Shown: positions 1 to 10,599, counted from the first letter of the stretch. The stretch is DNA of 64,000 nucleotides from Parelaphostrongylus tenuis (GCA_019055375.1 JAHQIW010001308.1:124001-188000); one strand, 5' to 3'. The notes: generated from the sequence alone by a model not told the origin. Made by a program: numbers and translations.

Positions 1-430
1 ACATAAGAGTGTCATAGGTTCCGACGAGCGATGCAGTAACATGTTTTATGGGTTGATAATGGAACGCTGGTCGCACGAATGCTGACGGTCTTTCTTGAGA
101 CACTACTGCCCTGAAAAATTGATAAGTCATTTGATTGCATCTCAAATTTGAGCATTATACACAGTGATTATGTTGCAATAAGGTAACTTATGCATCCGAA
201 AACAACAAGAGAGATGAGGCAACTGGAGCATGTTGCACTTTTGCACCAACCAACTTGGAAGAGATTACATACTTTTTCCTTTCTAAGCTTGGGAAGAACA
301 AATAGTATTGCATTGCCCCATGGTTTCTTTCACACTAGTGTTCTATTTAGTTTTCTTCTATTTCAAGTTGTGTTATTGGTAAAAGGGTTTGATATCTGGA
401 AATGTTCTGGTAATACGTGGGCCGCAGCAC
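1..430. other. no recognisable gene
   Basis: Low-complexity AT-rich sequence with only one short open frame (190-435, plus), which has no recognisable motif and no splice context. I see no repeat match inside the window for this stretch. Confidence 0.4.
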
Positions 431-690
431 CATAGCCCGCTGTCTAATTGAAATGGGCTACAGCAAAGTGGTGCCTCGATGGCCACTAAAGCATTGACCG
501 AACACCTCATATTGCAAGGTCGACTCTTCAGATTTTGAAGAAACTGAACTAGACCACGGTACCACATCCACCGTATAGCCCTGATAGTGCTCCATCGGAT
601 TCACATCTCTTCCGCGCTCTGATGCAACCATGTGCGGAAGGAAGCATCTAAACACTACCAACTAGCTCAAAAGTGTTTACCGTTTTTTTT
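430..690 (+). pseudogene. mariner transposase fossil (third catalytic region)
   Basis: The plus strand at about 552-630 reads VPHPPYSPDSAPSDSHLFRA, which corresponds to the mariner signature PHPPYSPDLAPSDYHLFRSL around the third catalytic Asp. Upstream, about 490-540 (LTEHLILQGRLFRF) is degenerate and aligns in position with the DNxRPH-to-helix segment seen more clearly in the copy at 31965-32215. Stops and frame changes separate the pieces, and no N-terminal DNA-binding domain is visible, so this is a dead fragment. The same family recurs at 31965 (minus) and 35040 (plus). Confidence 0.8.
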
Positions 691-699
691 GGATATTAG

Positions 700-935
700 G
701 TGTATAAATATGGCTCCGCTGTCTATTACTTTTCGCTGTTATAGCACTAGAAATTAAAATATGCAAATTCTTTTCTCTTGCTTGCAGGTGCGTTGGAGAC
801 GCTATTTATTTTTATATTTTCTATGTACGAAATATTTTATATGGTGGTCTTAAGAGGTTTTAAAGATGACGACTTTAGTACCCAAAAAACGCCTTTTGCG
901 TGAACTTTACTTTGCAGGTTTATTTAACCAAAAGT
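700..935. other. no recognisable gene
   Basis: AT-rich spacer between two mariner-derived pieces. Nothing else is recognised. Confidence 0.35.
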
Positions 936-943
936 ATTTTGAA

Positions 944-1168
944 TTGCTTGATTTTGGTATCGTTCAATTACGCATTATCTTGCAAACATTTTGGTCTACA
1001 ACTTGCCGATAGACTACTCATGCATGAATGGTGTGTAAGGGAAAATGTTAGTGAAGCGGAGAGCTAGACTTATGGAGCTTGGAGCGAGCTCCATATTAAA
1101 GCAGGTAAAATGTTTGCAAGAAAATGCGCAGTTGAACGATAGCAAAATCAAGCAATTTCGATCACTTT
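944..1168. repeat. mariner-type inverted repeat pair (MITE-like)
   Basis: The left arm (about 944-1005, containing TTTTGGTATCGTTCAATTA) is the inverted complement of the right arm (about 1106-1163, containing GTTGAACGATAGCAAAATC). The arms are about 55 bp and the spacer about 100 bp. The same terminal sequence flanks a degenerate mariner transposase at 11945-12375, so these are likely mariner ends. Here the arms enclose no transposase, which makes this an internally deleted, MITE-like copy. Confidence 0.65.
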
Positions 1169-1189
1169 GGGTCAATAAATCTGCAAAGT

Positions 1190-1475
1190 AAGTTGATTTT
1201 ATTCTACGACAACGTTCGACCACATGCTGCAAAACCGATCGAAAACGTTATAGAAGAGCTGAGATGGAAGGTTTTAGGAGGATCTGTCCTACCCGCCTTA
1301 CCTTTTCAATATTGCACCGTTAGATTACCACTTGAAATTATTCAGTTCACATCACAAATTACCAAACTGGAAAAAAATTTCATCAAATCTTACCAATTTT
1401 ACCAGGTTTTTCCACTGTGGTATTTACAAATTGCCCAAAAAAGTGGTAAATTATTACTGTTAGTAATGGAAATTA
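1190..1475 (+). pseudogene. mariner transposase fossil (C-terminal half)
   Basis: From 1193 the plus strand reads ILFYDNVRPHAAKPIENVIE, the mariner block around the second catalytic Asp (DNARPH), followed by IEELRWKVL. The PPYSPD block is corrupted, but further on (about 1365-1465, across a frame change) the tail motif resembling FYRRGIHKLPERWQK is visible as GIYKLPKKV. The reading frame is broken, so this is a fossil. It lies just outside the inverted-repeat pair at 944-1168. Confidence 0.75.
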
Positions 1476-1639
1476 TACTCCAATAAATTATAGTATAAAT
1501 TTTTTTTGTACTGATTAGATATTATAACCTTAAATAACGGAGGAGTCATGTTTGTACACCTAATAAGTAACAGTTAAACAGAAAAAGTGTCGAAATACAA
1601 GAAGTTATGGGACAATACAATAAATCGGTGTATTACTTA

Positions 1640-1918
1640 ACCAAGAGCGCATATAGCGCGATGGATAGAGGTGCTATGCGTAGAAAAGATTAATGGTTCG
1701 ATTTCGCGTTGATGGCTCACGAAGCTATTGATACTTGTCCGGGAGGATAAGCAGCACTGACTCTCGATAAAGCGATGGGCCACCGCAAGTCATTGTAACC
1801 ATGTATGCATTGACCTTAAATCACCTTAAACGAAGTCATAAATTGGAGAAGAATGCATGGCGCATTCCTCAAGGATTCATTAACGCTGAGAGCTTCATTC
1901 TCTTATTTTTTTTATTTC
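1640..1918 (+). repeat. tRNA-derived SINE-like element, family S2
   Basis: The head at about 1648-1720 has a tRNA-like layout. It has an A-box-like region (TAGCGCGATGGATAGAGG) and, about 35 nt later, a B-box-like GGTTCGATTTC. The body matches other copies in this window: 'aagcagcactgac', then 'aattggagaagaatgcatgg' and 'attaacgctgagagcttcat'. Related copies lie at 10150, 16040, 48405, 51728 and 58848 (plus) and at 19018, 56790 and 63670 (minus). The tRNA-derived origin is inferred from the box spacing. Confidence 0.65.
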
Positions 1919-2075
1919 TCAACTAGCGTTGCACATGATCGGCAGAACTCTTCATCGTGATAGATTGTTTAAAGGTGTGCAATACAGATTTGTGGTCGCT
2001 AACAATACTAGGGTATTTGAAGTTGCATCAGTCAAATTCAATGAATTGGAATACCGAATCTATTTCTACAAATTT

Positions 2076-2186
2076 TTACCTCGTTGGTTGCAAATGTTCC
2101 ATATTAATGCAACGATCGACGCAATTCGCAGCATTTTCTTTCTCTTTTCGTAGTTCTTCCAGCATCTGAGTCTTATCAAGCAGCTC
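2076..2186 (-). CDS. SAPCD2-like gene, terminal exon
   Basis: The acceptor ends in CTTTAG next to 2187. The exon opens in phase 0 and encodes 36 residues beginning ELLDKTQMLEELRKEKENAA, a Lys/Glu-rich coiled coil like the end of SAPCD2, and ending HLQPTR before TAA at 2076-2078. The stop overlaps a possible donor (AG|GTAAAA), so splicing to a further short exon cannot be excluded. The preceding exon (4867-4989) ends in phase 0, so the junction is compatible. A small additional exon between them is possible. Confidence 0.6.
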   Translation of the reverse strand, partial: ELLDKTQMLEELRKEKENAANCVDRCINMEHLQPTR

Positions 2187-2189
2187 CTA

Positions 2190-2985
2190 AAGAGCATTTT
2201 TTCAAGGAAAAAACAGGGACATGTACTTTGGTGAGTTCTTTGCCAATTAAGTGACTAGTTCAAATGAAGAGATGAATACCAGTCTTATTCCTTGTAGCTA
2301 CATGATCACGGATGCACATTCAGTCAGAATGTAGAAAGTGGTTTGTTGTAAGAAGTACTGTGCCGTAAAACGCACATTAATTAATGTTCATGAAAGTGCT
2401 TATCGAAAATCGCGCAAGGATTCATAAAAAACTTGACATCACTTTGCACTAGCACGAAATTTTTATGCACTCTGCAGTACACCTCCTTATTCAATAATCT
2501 TAATGAATCTGATTAGCCGAGAGGGTGCTTTTTGCGTTACATGACGCTGAACACTAATTTTATCTCTTCCATTTAAATGTCAATAATTCTTCAATAACTA
2601 AGAACTTGAGAGGGAAAATACTATTTAGACTTTTGTACGCAATAAGACAGAGATACAATAACTCAGGGCTGAAACTGGATCATTATTCTCATACAGCACG
2701 TATCGGGTTAAGTTTGTGTTGTTGCCAGTGCGTTAAGTACTACTTAACAATAGCGTTCACTAGCACTGAGCTATCAGTAAGTGGAGGCAGATTCGCTGCT
2801 CTTTTGCTGCTGTGACGGAATGACCTAACTCGTTCGTAGACGACCCAGACATATTCATACAAGCATAAATTAGTTGTGCTATCGTATATGCAATGCATTC
2901 TGTGCAATGATTTGAAGAATTTTACACTAAAAATACTTCGAAATTATAGTATTTCCACTGCTTTTTCGCAGTGTTATGATGTTAC
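2190..2985. other. SAPCD2-like intron, left part; no feature seen
   Basis: Part of the last intron of the minus-strand gene. It contains only short open frames (for example 2606-2815, plus) without recognisable motifs. Confidence 0.35.
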
Positions 2986-2989
2986 TTAT

Positions 2990-3188
2990 ATAAACTAAGA
3001 GAATTGAGTGGTGAACAAAAACACGGCCTCAGGCGGGATACGAACCCCCGTTTCATCCTATATGGGGACGCGTGCTGATGTTGAGAATGAGATGATATAG
3101 AGATGTTAAAGAATGAGTGGTCGGGCAAATGTGCCTCAGTGGTGTTAGTGGTAGAGCACGTTCACCACTCATTTCTCTTAGTTTTACA
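2990..3188. repeat. foldback element with split tRNA-like halves
   Basis: The end arms are inverted: AACTAAGAGAATTGAGTGG at about 2995-3012 pairs with CCACTCATTTCTCTTAG at about 3165-3182. Inside, the minus strand at about 3026-3060 carries a tRNA 3' half (GGGGGTTCGTATCCCGCC then TGAGGCC). The plus strand at about 3131-3160 carries a 5' half (GCCTCAG TG GTGTTAGTGGTAGAGCAC). The acceptor sequences GCCTCAG and CTGAGGC are complementary. The two halves point toward each other on opposite strands, as if the original tRNA-like unit had been inverted in the middle. Confidence 0.6.
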
Positions 3189-3189
3189 C

Positions 3190-4300
3190 TAAAGTTAGAA
3201 TGACATGCGATAGGAATAGATTCGAAAGTACTCTACAAAATACCTCCCACCTAGCCTGTTAATATTGTGTCAGAAGCAGAAAAAAATAAACTTCTCCCAA
3301 ATAGTTGAAAAAAGCCGATGATGTGTGACGTTGGAGAAACAATTGAGGAGCAAGTGCTGGAATCTTGGCCTTTCAGATGACAAAATTTGAAGGCATTCCA
3401 TCAACAATTTGTAAATGCAACGAGCAATTCCTTGTAATGATAGTTTACAATGATCCGACGCAAACTCTCTTCACACTGACCGAGATAAAGAGACACACCT
3501 GACTGGTGTACCAATCAACGAATGACTTCAACAGAAGTTTGTCGCCCGAAAGGTATATAAACAACAACAACTTTCACATGGGTGTGCTCTCTTTTAATCA
3601 TTAACACTGAAGAGACTCAAATGACATGTATTGAAGGTCTTCGTCAAGCGAGCAAAGATAATGAGCTTTTGTGGTACACGACAGAATAGTTGGAGCAACA
3701 TTTGCGCTCTAAAGTAGCATTAGAGTTACAAATTTACAGCCAATACAAAAGATACGGCTTACGGTCAAGGCTAGTGCGGAACAGATTATCACTAAAAGAA
3801 GGCGTGTAAATTTCGAAAGCCTTCGATTTGCTGTATACCACTAATAAGTATGAGAGAATCGTGGAGTAGCGCCTCGGGAATCAAGCCAATATTTTCCATC
3901 TATTGGTACTTTCTTTCTTAAAATCGAAGAGAATTTGAATGTTAGAACAGTGGGATAGATGCAAAAGTGATGATTTTAGTTAGCAAACCATAATTTTTGG
4001 AGGGATACTACAAAATTGTGGCTATAACGTCATGTAAAGCCATGTTATATCATAGTGAATATGAAGTATCACTCCATTGATTACAGAGATATTTGCAAAT
4101 TACGTCAGCAAATATTCATGACTAAATAAGTATAATTAACGAGCGTAGCAGAAAAAATATCGTTTTTAATTTTCACATTTATGACTTTGCACAACATTGA
4201 TTTGAGATTTGTATAGTCCACAAGAATTTTTATTTTACTGTTTAGCTAGCAGTGCTTTGATACTATGATTATTTTCCAACAATTTAGAGCGAAATCAAAA
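3190..4300. other. SAPCD2-like intron; no feature seen
   Basis: AT-rich intronic sequence of the minus-strand gene. I recognise no coding exon, RNA gene or repeat shared with the rest of the window. Confidence 0.35.
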
Positions 4301-4311
4301 ATTTTGAACCT

Positions 4312-4385
4312 CAGGTGAGACTTGAACCCCCGTTTCACTTTTATCGAAGGTGATCACTCTTCTAACAGTGCTGCGAGGGGTTACA
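4312..4385 (-). repeat. degenerate tRNA-like sequence
   Basis: Reading the minus strand, CCTCGCAGCACTGTTAGAAG is followed by an anticodon-arm-sized stretch, then GGGGGTTCAAGTCTCACC and TGAGG. This is the tRNA order: acceptor, D-arm, T-arm with a GGTTCAA B box, acceptor. Stem complementarity is poor, so it is a tRNA-derived relic and not a gene. It is closest to the foldback at 2990-3188. Confidence 0.45.
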
Positions 4386-4866
4386 ACTACATATCCAAAT
4401 TTTGGAGTGGTGAAGAACTCTGAATCTCAGGAGGTAGTTGAATCCATGTTGCACTATTATTGACTCAAAAAATCCAAAAACGACATCAATACTGTATGAA
4501 AGGAAGATATACCTGATTTAGCATCAAATTCTGTCGATGTAACCACACCAGTTGGTCATCATGAGGTTGCGGAAGGCTGCTTTTCTAAATTGATTCCAAA
4601 ATCCTATCGAATTTCTTGTTCCAAAATGTTATCAAATCAGAAATCTGCTACATAGAAACGCTTTATATATGTCAGTCTAATTAGATAAACGACACGAAAG
4701 TGGCAACAAAAAATTTACTGTGTAGTTTACCTTGTTCCAAAAACGAGACAGTTCCTACAGAGATCTCATCGATTGAAAGCACACTTTCGATGTTAATAAT
4801 CACACACGGACAAAGTTGTGATGAGTGTGAAAACGGAACCGTCAAAAAACGATGCAAAAACTTTAC

Positions 4867-4989
4867 CTGTAAATTTGCATGAGACGGAAAACCCCGCTCA
4901 CTACTCTCCATAAGTGAAACTATACGTCGACTGAGTTCCGTAACGTGAGCTCGAAGAAAGTTTAGTTTTTGCTCATGGACTGCTGTTTC
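4867..4989 (-). CDS. SAPCD2-like gene, internal exon (coiled coil)
   Basis: 123 bp, exactly 41 codons, phase 0 to 0. The acceptor is CTTCAG before 4989 and the donor is ACAG|GTAAAG at 4866. It encodes ETAVHEQKLNFLRAHVTELS, then RRIVSLMESSERG. This is a heptad-like helix matching the position of the second helical segment in SAPCD2, which follows the WY coiled coil. It is joined in phase to the exon at 6532-6678 upstream. The flanking sequence is AT-rich with stops in this frame on both sides. Confidence 0.75.
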
Positions 4990-4999
4990 CTGAAGAAAA

Positions 5000-6520
5000 A
5001 CTGACAACCTCCTATCATTTCAAATTTCCTTCTTTACTATCTTCTTCTTTAAACAAGACTTCATTTGAGGTTAATTAATGCTGTGAGTTGAAGCTAAGCA
5101 GTAAGAAGCATTCAAGATTATTTTATGCATTTGCAGTGCTCCCAAAAGCAGTTTTTGAAAAGAAATGATACGCAGCTCAAAAAGGTGAAAGACGGTCAAA
5201 CCAGTTCCTTGTTATCAAAGATGGTAAATAAAGGCACGAATATACTGCAAGCTGATTCACTGGTAATGGCATGGTAAGAAGTCTTAACAGCTGCTAGAGC
5301 CACAATGCTAACAGAGTTGCGACATTTGAGAAGTGTCCACAGCGGCTGCAATTTCCCATAGTAAAGGTATCCGTAATTGTCATGGAATGGAATCAAATGG
5401 AGTGAAACGGTGCATGGACGACTTCACTACATACTACCTAATTATAGATCGACTAATAAACAAATAGAACTGCAGAGTGGGCTCCACTAAGAGACAGGCG
5501 TTTTCTAGAACAACCACATACTCGTTGGGCGAGCGTTATAGTGATTGAAATCAGTTAGCTGTTTTGACAGCTTCTCATGGTTTTACAGATCACAGTTTGA
5601 TGCATTTGAATCCATGGTCGAATCAAATCACCACCATGGATGGCGGATCGCGAGGCAAAGTAGCGAATGGTAGATATTCTGGGGTGCACACAACCCGTGA
5701 AGAAGGTCGTCTAAGCATTCAAGTGGATAGGCTTTATTTCGACTGCTACAGTATTGAACATTAAGAAATTTCGCCTAACAGTCGGTTAAGAATCATACCA
5801 CAATTTAGGAAACTGTCGTGTAGGCCTACTTCGTCTCAGGGGGAAAATCATGGTACATATAAAGCTCATACTTTATGAAACCGCTTCATGTGTATAGTGC
5901 CTTATTTCGAATTCAGCTCGAAACGACTACAAGGATTTACATCAAAAGAAAAGCAGCTGTGGACGATCGAGTTCAACTATTACAGCCTTGCAAAAGGACA
6001 TGGCGCGAAAACATTAGACACAATAAGGATTTGTGGTCACCTCGCAAACATTCGCAAGATCATAGATAAAACGAGTATAAGAACTAATTATGCAGAGGAT
6101 AATTTGGAATCGGCATTGGAAGTATGGCCCGCCACTATTTGAACTCAAAGTAGAGCGTTGCTATCTCACTGTTGTGCTATGATAACTATGCCATAGATGA
6201 TGGGCCTCCTAAGCCTCACATGTCATGCAAACCTCAAACACTTCTATTCGTTTCATTGTCTTCAGTGTCAATCTTTAGAAATAGCCCTATTGCTGCTGGT
6301 TCGTCTATGGTGTGAAGAACTATGGTTTCCTTTCTCCACTGTCATTCCAGATGATCAGGATTTTTTCCTGGAAGCCTGGTATAAGACATGCTAAAGGCGT
6401 CATCAGTTCTCCACAAACATAGCCGAAAAACTATATAGCTGAACAATACTAATGTTATATGCTCTGCGACAAATTTTCGCACATTATGTTCAGATATAAT
6501 GAAAGTTCAAATGAGCTATA
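5000..6520. other. SAPCD2-like intron; no feature seen
   Basis: Intron between two coiled-coil exons. Several short open frames occur on the plus strand (5564-5764, 5875-6069, 6197-6394) but they lack motifs and splice context. No repeat is recognised. Confidence 0.35.
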
Positions 6521-6531
6521 GTCACCCTTAC

Positions 6532-6678
6532 CAGTGCTACCAGTCCTTGTCCTAGCAAACGTTTTCGTTTGTCAAGCGACATCAACCGTGCGCGATACCA
6601 CTCGCAAAGTTTCTGTGCCATTTCCATTCCCTTCTGGACAAGCTCTAATTCTTCCTTCAGCAAGCCCTCTAGTTTCCT
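6532..6678 (-). CDS. SAPCD2-like gene, internal exon (WY coiled coil)
   Basis: 147 bp, 49 codons, phase 0 to 0. The acceptor is ATTGCAG before 6678 and the donor is CTG|GTAAGG at 6531. It encodes RKLEGLLKEELELVQKGMEM, then AQKLCEWYRARLMSLDKRKR, then LLGQ. Known SAPCD2 proteins carry the same arrangement here: a Lys/Glu-rich helix, a GxEMxxxxxxWY core, and a basic stretch ending in LGQ. This exon is the strongest single piece of evidence for the family assignment. Confidence 0.85.
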
Positions 6679-6699
6679 CTGCAATGAATTTGCAAGTCA

Positions 6700-8090
6700 G
6701 TTAGTCTGGTTATGTTGCAAGCAGAATTATCACGACGAATGTCGAAGCAACTGAATTCTAAAGTGACACTTTGTGACATTTTTGTTAGTAAAAGATTTAT
6801 TTTATAAAAGTCCGATGAGTAAGATTATTGAGTAGTTCATATGGCATGATCTAGACGATACACTGAATGGTAAAGTGATTCTTGATGGAGTATGTAAGGT
6901 AACAAAAATCTATTCACTTTTACATCTGCAACTGCGAGTTAGCTGGTTTTATTCTTTCATTTAAACCGTTTTTATTTTCCATAACGAAAATTAAAGATGT
7001 TTAGAATTGATTGTTAGACCAGTAGGAAATTGTTGTAACATTGGCTGCTAGTTTTTACTTGTCATTTATTGTTCATGGTCAAATTAGTTACATGATGTAC
7101 AGTTGCAGCGACACAAAAGCCATCAGTTTCCATTCGACTCAGCCTATAATTTTTCTAAAGATTAACCGTTTGATGTGCACTCAGTTGGCGATTGTATTCA
7201 TAGCTGGCTAGCTTGATACCTTGTCCTCTCGTCAGAAGACTTCAGCATGCCTATTCTCTCTCTGCTTTCATCGTCGTATTTCGTATAAAAGCTTCTCATT
7301 TCACAATTTACATCACTTTAGCCGGAAATGTTGGCCTTTGCTGGTCTCACGATGATGGTGATTGTCTGCGTTATGGCAGCAGGCGACACACTATCGGATG
7401 TGAATCAGCATTCAATAATGTCTACAGTTATTTCAAGACCTGTTTCGATAATTTTCTTTAAACTCCATTTTACTTGAGCTTTGCTTGATTAATGGCGTCA
7501 GTTCAGCAAAATTTTTGTGCCCCACGTCCTGTTGAAGAAGTTGGTCTTATCAATATGCCCACGACGTCAGTATGGTGAATCGTCAGTTTGTTTCTAACGA
7601 ATTTGGCAACAATGTGTGCAATGATGTATTACTGTCTTTGAGCGAAGAACGTTAGTCGTTTTGATAGTATTCATTTGCAGACATTGTTCAGTATAAATAT
7701 CTCTTTTGGACCGAAAAAATATATGGAGACGAAATGGACTTCATCCTCCTCCCAAATGAACCCTCTTTCCATTCGAGATTTTTTAGTTGAATGAAAATAA
7801 ACAATTTGAGGATGCTGACCGCTTTCAATCCAAAGGTTTTGATCTTTAATGTGCCTTGCTTTATTCACGAACAAAAAGCATCCAGGTCAATCTGAATCAT
7901 CTATGCATCGAAATAGGTATTTGTTGTAATTTCTCAACACACTATCAAGATCCAGCACTTACAACAGAACATGAAAAACAGATTATAGTCATATGACTTC
8001 TGCAATTTACAGCCGCTGGTATGCATGATAGGGCAACTTGTTGGCTTTTTCAAGAGTATTCTTTACCTACGTAATATACACTGTTCAAAA
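6700..8090. other. SAPCD2-like intron; no feature seen
   Basis: Intron sequence. Open frames at 7213-7461 (plus) and 7671-7874 (minus) show no motif and no convincing splice borders. No repeat is recognised. Confidence 0.35.
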
Positions 8091-8095
8091 CATAC

Positions 8096-8205
8096 CACTC
8101 TTTGAGCAGTATCATCGTCAGATATTGTGAGCCTACGGTGAGAATCTGTTGTGCTTGTTGAGAAGCTCGAATTTCTCCACGCAACATTATCCAGTCCGGA
8201 TGAAG
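8096..8205 (-). CDS. SAPCD2-like gene, internal exon (Ser/Thr-rich linker)
   Basis: 110 bp. The acceptor ends GATTTAG before 8205 and the donor is GTG|GTATGT at 8095. It begins with the last two bases of a codon split with the exon at 8327-8453 and ends in phase 0. It encodes SSGLDNVAWRNSSFSTSTTD, then SHRRLTISDDDTAQRV. The HRRLTIS stretch just before the coiled coil corresponds to the RRHTIASG-type stretch preceding the coiled coil in SAPCD2. It contains many Ser/Thr and a basic RRLTIS site that could be phosphorylated (inference). Confidence 0.75.
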
Positions 8206-8326
8206 CTAAATCACAAGGATATTTTAAGTAAAATAACATAGAAAGAAGAGACTACTGGCTCTCATTTGGCTTTTACTTCAGCATTACGTACGAAATCATC
8301 TACTACTGTTTTGAAAATGTACTTAC

Positions 8327-8453
8327 CCAGGCTATTGTGTGATAGCATGCTTTGAGGTCGACCGCGATTTGCAGCAACTCTCGGCAACGCACTGGATGGT
8401 GGAACTGCGTGTCTCATCCTCGATTCTTCCTTTTGTGAGCGAACAGTGTTTAC
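8327..8453 (-). CDS. SAPCD2-like gene, internal exon (Ser/Pro-rich linker)
   Basis: 127 bp. The acceptor is TGTTTAG before 8453 and the donor is G|GTAAGT at 8326. It starts in phase 0 and ends one base into a codon completed by the exon at 8096-8205. It encodes VNTVRSQKEESRMRHAVPPS, then SALPRVAANRGRPQSMLSHN, a disordered, basic Ser/Pro-rich linker typical of the middle of SAPCD2. It lies next to a CA-rich microsatellite on the acceptor side. Confidence 0.75.
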
Positions 8454-8489
8454 CTAAACAAGAAAAATTATGGAATTCATGCATACATT

Positions 8490-8595
8490 CGTACATGTGA
8501 ACACATACACACATACACGTACACACATACACATACACACATCCACACATGCACACCACAAATACACATACACAACAGACATATTGACATACACA
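8490..8595. repeat. CA/TG microsatellite
   Basis: Interrupted ACACAT/ACACAC repeats on the plus strand (CA-rich, about 100 bp) sit about 40 bp upstream of an exon acceptor of the minus-strand gene. On the gene strand it is a TG-rich tract. Confidence 0.85.
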
Positions 8596-8672
8596 CAGAA
8601 TAACAATTTCGGTACTTATATGTTAGGTGGCGACAAATTTCTAAGCAATTCCCAAGATCGACAATCATTAAC

Positions 8673-8786
8673 CTCGCCATGCTTCAATAATTCCTGATTT
8701 TCTTCTTTGAGCCAATGAAGGGGTGGGTATATTGAGAATTGATTTTGTGTTCGATACGATTTAAATCTAGGTCTGTTGGTTTTTTT
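8673..8786 (-). CDS. SAPCD2-like gene, internal exon
   Basis: 114 bp, 38 codons, phase 0 to 0. The acceptor is a strong TTTCTTCAG before 8786. The donor is GAG|GTTAAT at 8672, which is weak at its third base. It encodes KKTNRPRFKSYRTQNQ, then PPLHWLKEENQELLKHGE. The last part is a short helix leading into the linker exon at 8327-8453. The frame stays open upstream of the acceptor to about 8903, so a longer exon is possible. Confidence 0.6.
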
Positions 8787-8899
8787 CTGAAGAAATAGTA
8801 GAGTTGTCTGACCAATTGGATCCCAGACAACTTGACCTTTCCAGGCTCTGTAGAAGGCAAATTGCCAAAACGTCAGCTGTTGAATAAAGAAGTTATATA

Positions 8900-9875
8900 A
8901 CACTTCGTGCTTGGCTCAAAGAAGAAAATTATGAACAAATTTTTTAGTCAATCTTATTTGCCGGATGGGAACTTTCTGTAGGAGTATTATTAATCATATA
9001 AAGGCCTAGATCTATTAACACTTCTTTGAAAAATTCGTGTCCAACGAATGAGATCGGCTCAAAAATTTGTGGCCGCCTACCACGTAAGTACCATAATTTC
9101 TCTCATGCTTTACAGTAATACAGTTGCTGTGTTTCAAAACAAACTCTAAGAAATATTAAAACTGTATTCAAAATACAGTACGGTGCTTCTTTCGACTACT
9201 TCTACAGTTTAATGCGAAAATCGCTTTGCTTACATTTCCTCAGCGACACGCAACAGGTCATCTAATTCTTGTGCTTCGTTTCTCGCTATTATTCGCCTAG
9301 TCATTCTGGCTCGAAAAATCCCTGTCTTCACCTTCTCCAGTTGAAGTGCTTGAGTAAATGGATCAAAAAAGCCCTTATTGCTTGAACGATTTAATATCTA
9401 CTCATTTTCAACTTCATTTAGTGCTTTATTTTTCTCTTTTGGCGGGAAGGTAGTTTGTGGAATTTAAGCATAGGAATGATACAGATACGAGTAATGAACC
9501 GGGAGTAACTTCAAACTCACGATTACTATTCCCATGGGCTCACTAAGTTTTACACTGCAGCATCGAGGCCTTCGCTCTGCCTTTCTCACAGCCGTGTTTT
9601 ATACGATTCCGGTGGCTGTCAGTAATCACCCGTCAACAAGATTGATCCAGGGAGTTCAAATTGGTGTAAACCCTATATTCAAACCGTAGTCATCACATCG
9701 CGCCCTGCCATTGAAATAAAAAAAAACATTAATTGAAGTAAAAAATGTGGCTTTAACCACAGCTTCAGCATAACTGACGTTCACAGCGATTTGTGTTGCC
9801 TCGAATTAACCCCATTGAAGGGTGTTTCTGACAACCGTTGAAGAGGCCAAAACACGGCCCAAATCAAGGCAGAGT
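8900..9875. other. SAPCD2-like intron; no feature seen
   Basis: Part of an intron of about 8 kb. No exon, RNA gene or shared repeat is recognised. Confidence 0.35.
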
Positions 9876-9879
9876 AAGG

Positions 9880-10590
9880 ATTTTGAAGATGAAGTGGCAT
9901 ATTCTAAGCCTTTTATGAGGTCTGTTATGGCACTTATACAGTGCTAGACACGTGTTTCAGCCTTTGGGTCTCATCAGTAGCACAGTGCTTTTCGGCTACT
10001 CGCCTCCTATGATAAGAAATTGAAGCCGTACAAATTACTCTCTCCGTAAAGTGAAAAGATCACCGTGGGTGTCTGTGGTGTCAGGATGTATTATATAGCC
10101 CAAGCGAGGTCTCAAAATAGCCTATTAAAAGTGTTAATATATCTACTGGCACCAGACTGGTCTCAGACTTGTTTGGGAAAATAAGCAGCACTGACCCGGT
10201 ACAGCGGAATGCCACCGCGAATCATTGTGTAAGCCAGATATGCAATCAATCACCTCAAACGAAGTTAAAATTGAAGACGAATGTATGGCACATCGCTCTG
10301 GGATTGATAAACGCCGAGAGCTTTATCCTTTTCATATATAATGGCGCAATAACCGAAAGCCAAATCAACGACAATCGACATTCAATCACCTTGTAAGAAC
10401 ACCACGGTGACCTTTTCACCTTACGTAGAATGTAATTTGTACGGCCTCGATTCCATACAATAATGGCGAAAACCTAAAGGCACCATGCTACTGATGAGGC
10501 CCAAAGCCGACTAGCACTGCATAAGTGTCATAACAGAACTCAGTAGAGGCTTAGAATATGCTGTCAGGGTGTCTCAGCACACTTGTGGTT
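9880..10590. repeat. foldback element with an S2 SINE-like core
   Basis: The left arm, about 9898-10075 (containing TCTGTTATGGCACTTATACA and ACACGTGTTTCAGCC), is inverted against the right arm at about 10395-10570 (containing GCATAAGTGTCATAACAG). Between the arms, 10150-10340 matches the S2 body (AATAAGCAGCACTGAC and TTGATAAACGCCGAGAGC). The same arm core (GGCCGAAACACGTGTATTG type) recurs at 43850-44150, 54240-54370 and 59925-60400. Confidence 0.65.
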
Positions 10591-10599
10591 ATAGTCTAC

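Noticed and set aside
8332..8697. Cys/Met/Val- and Thr/His-rich frames
   Set aside because: Produced by the CA/TG microsatellite; only the part at 8327-8453 in another frame is a supported exon.
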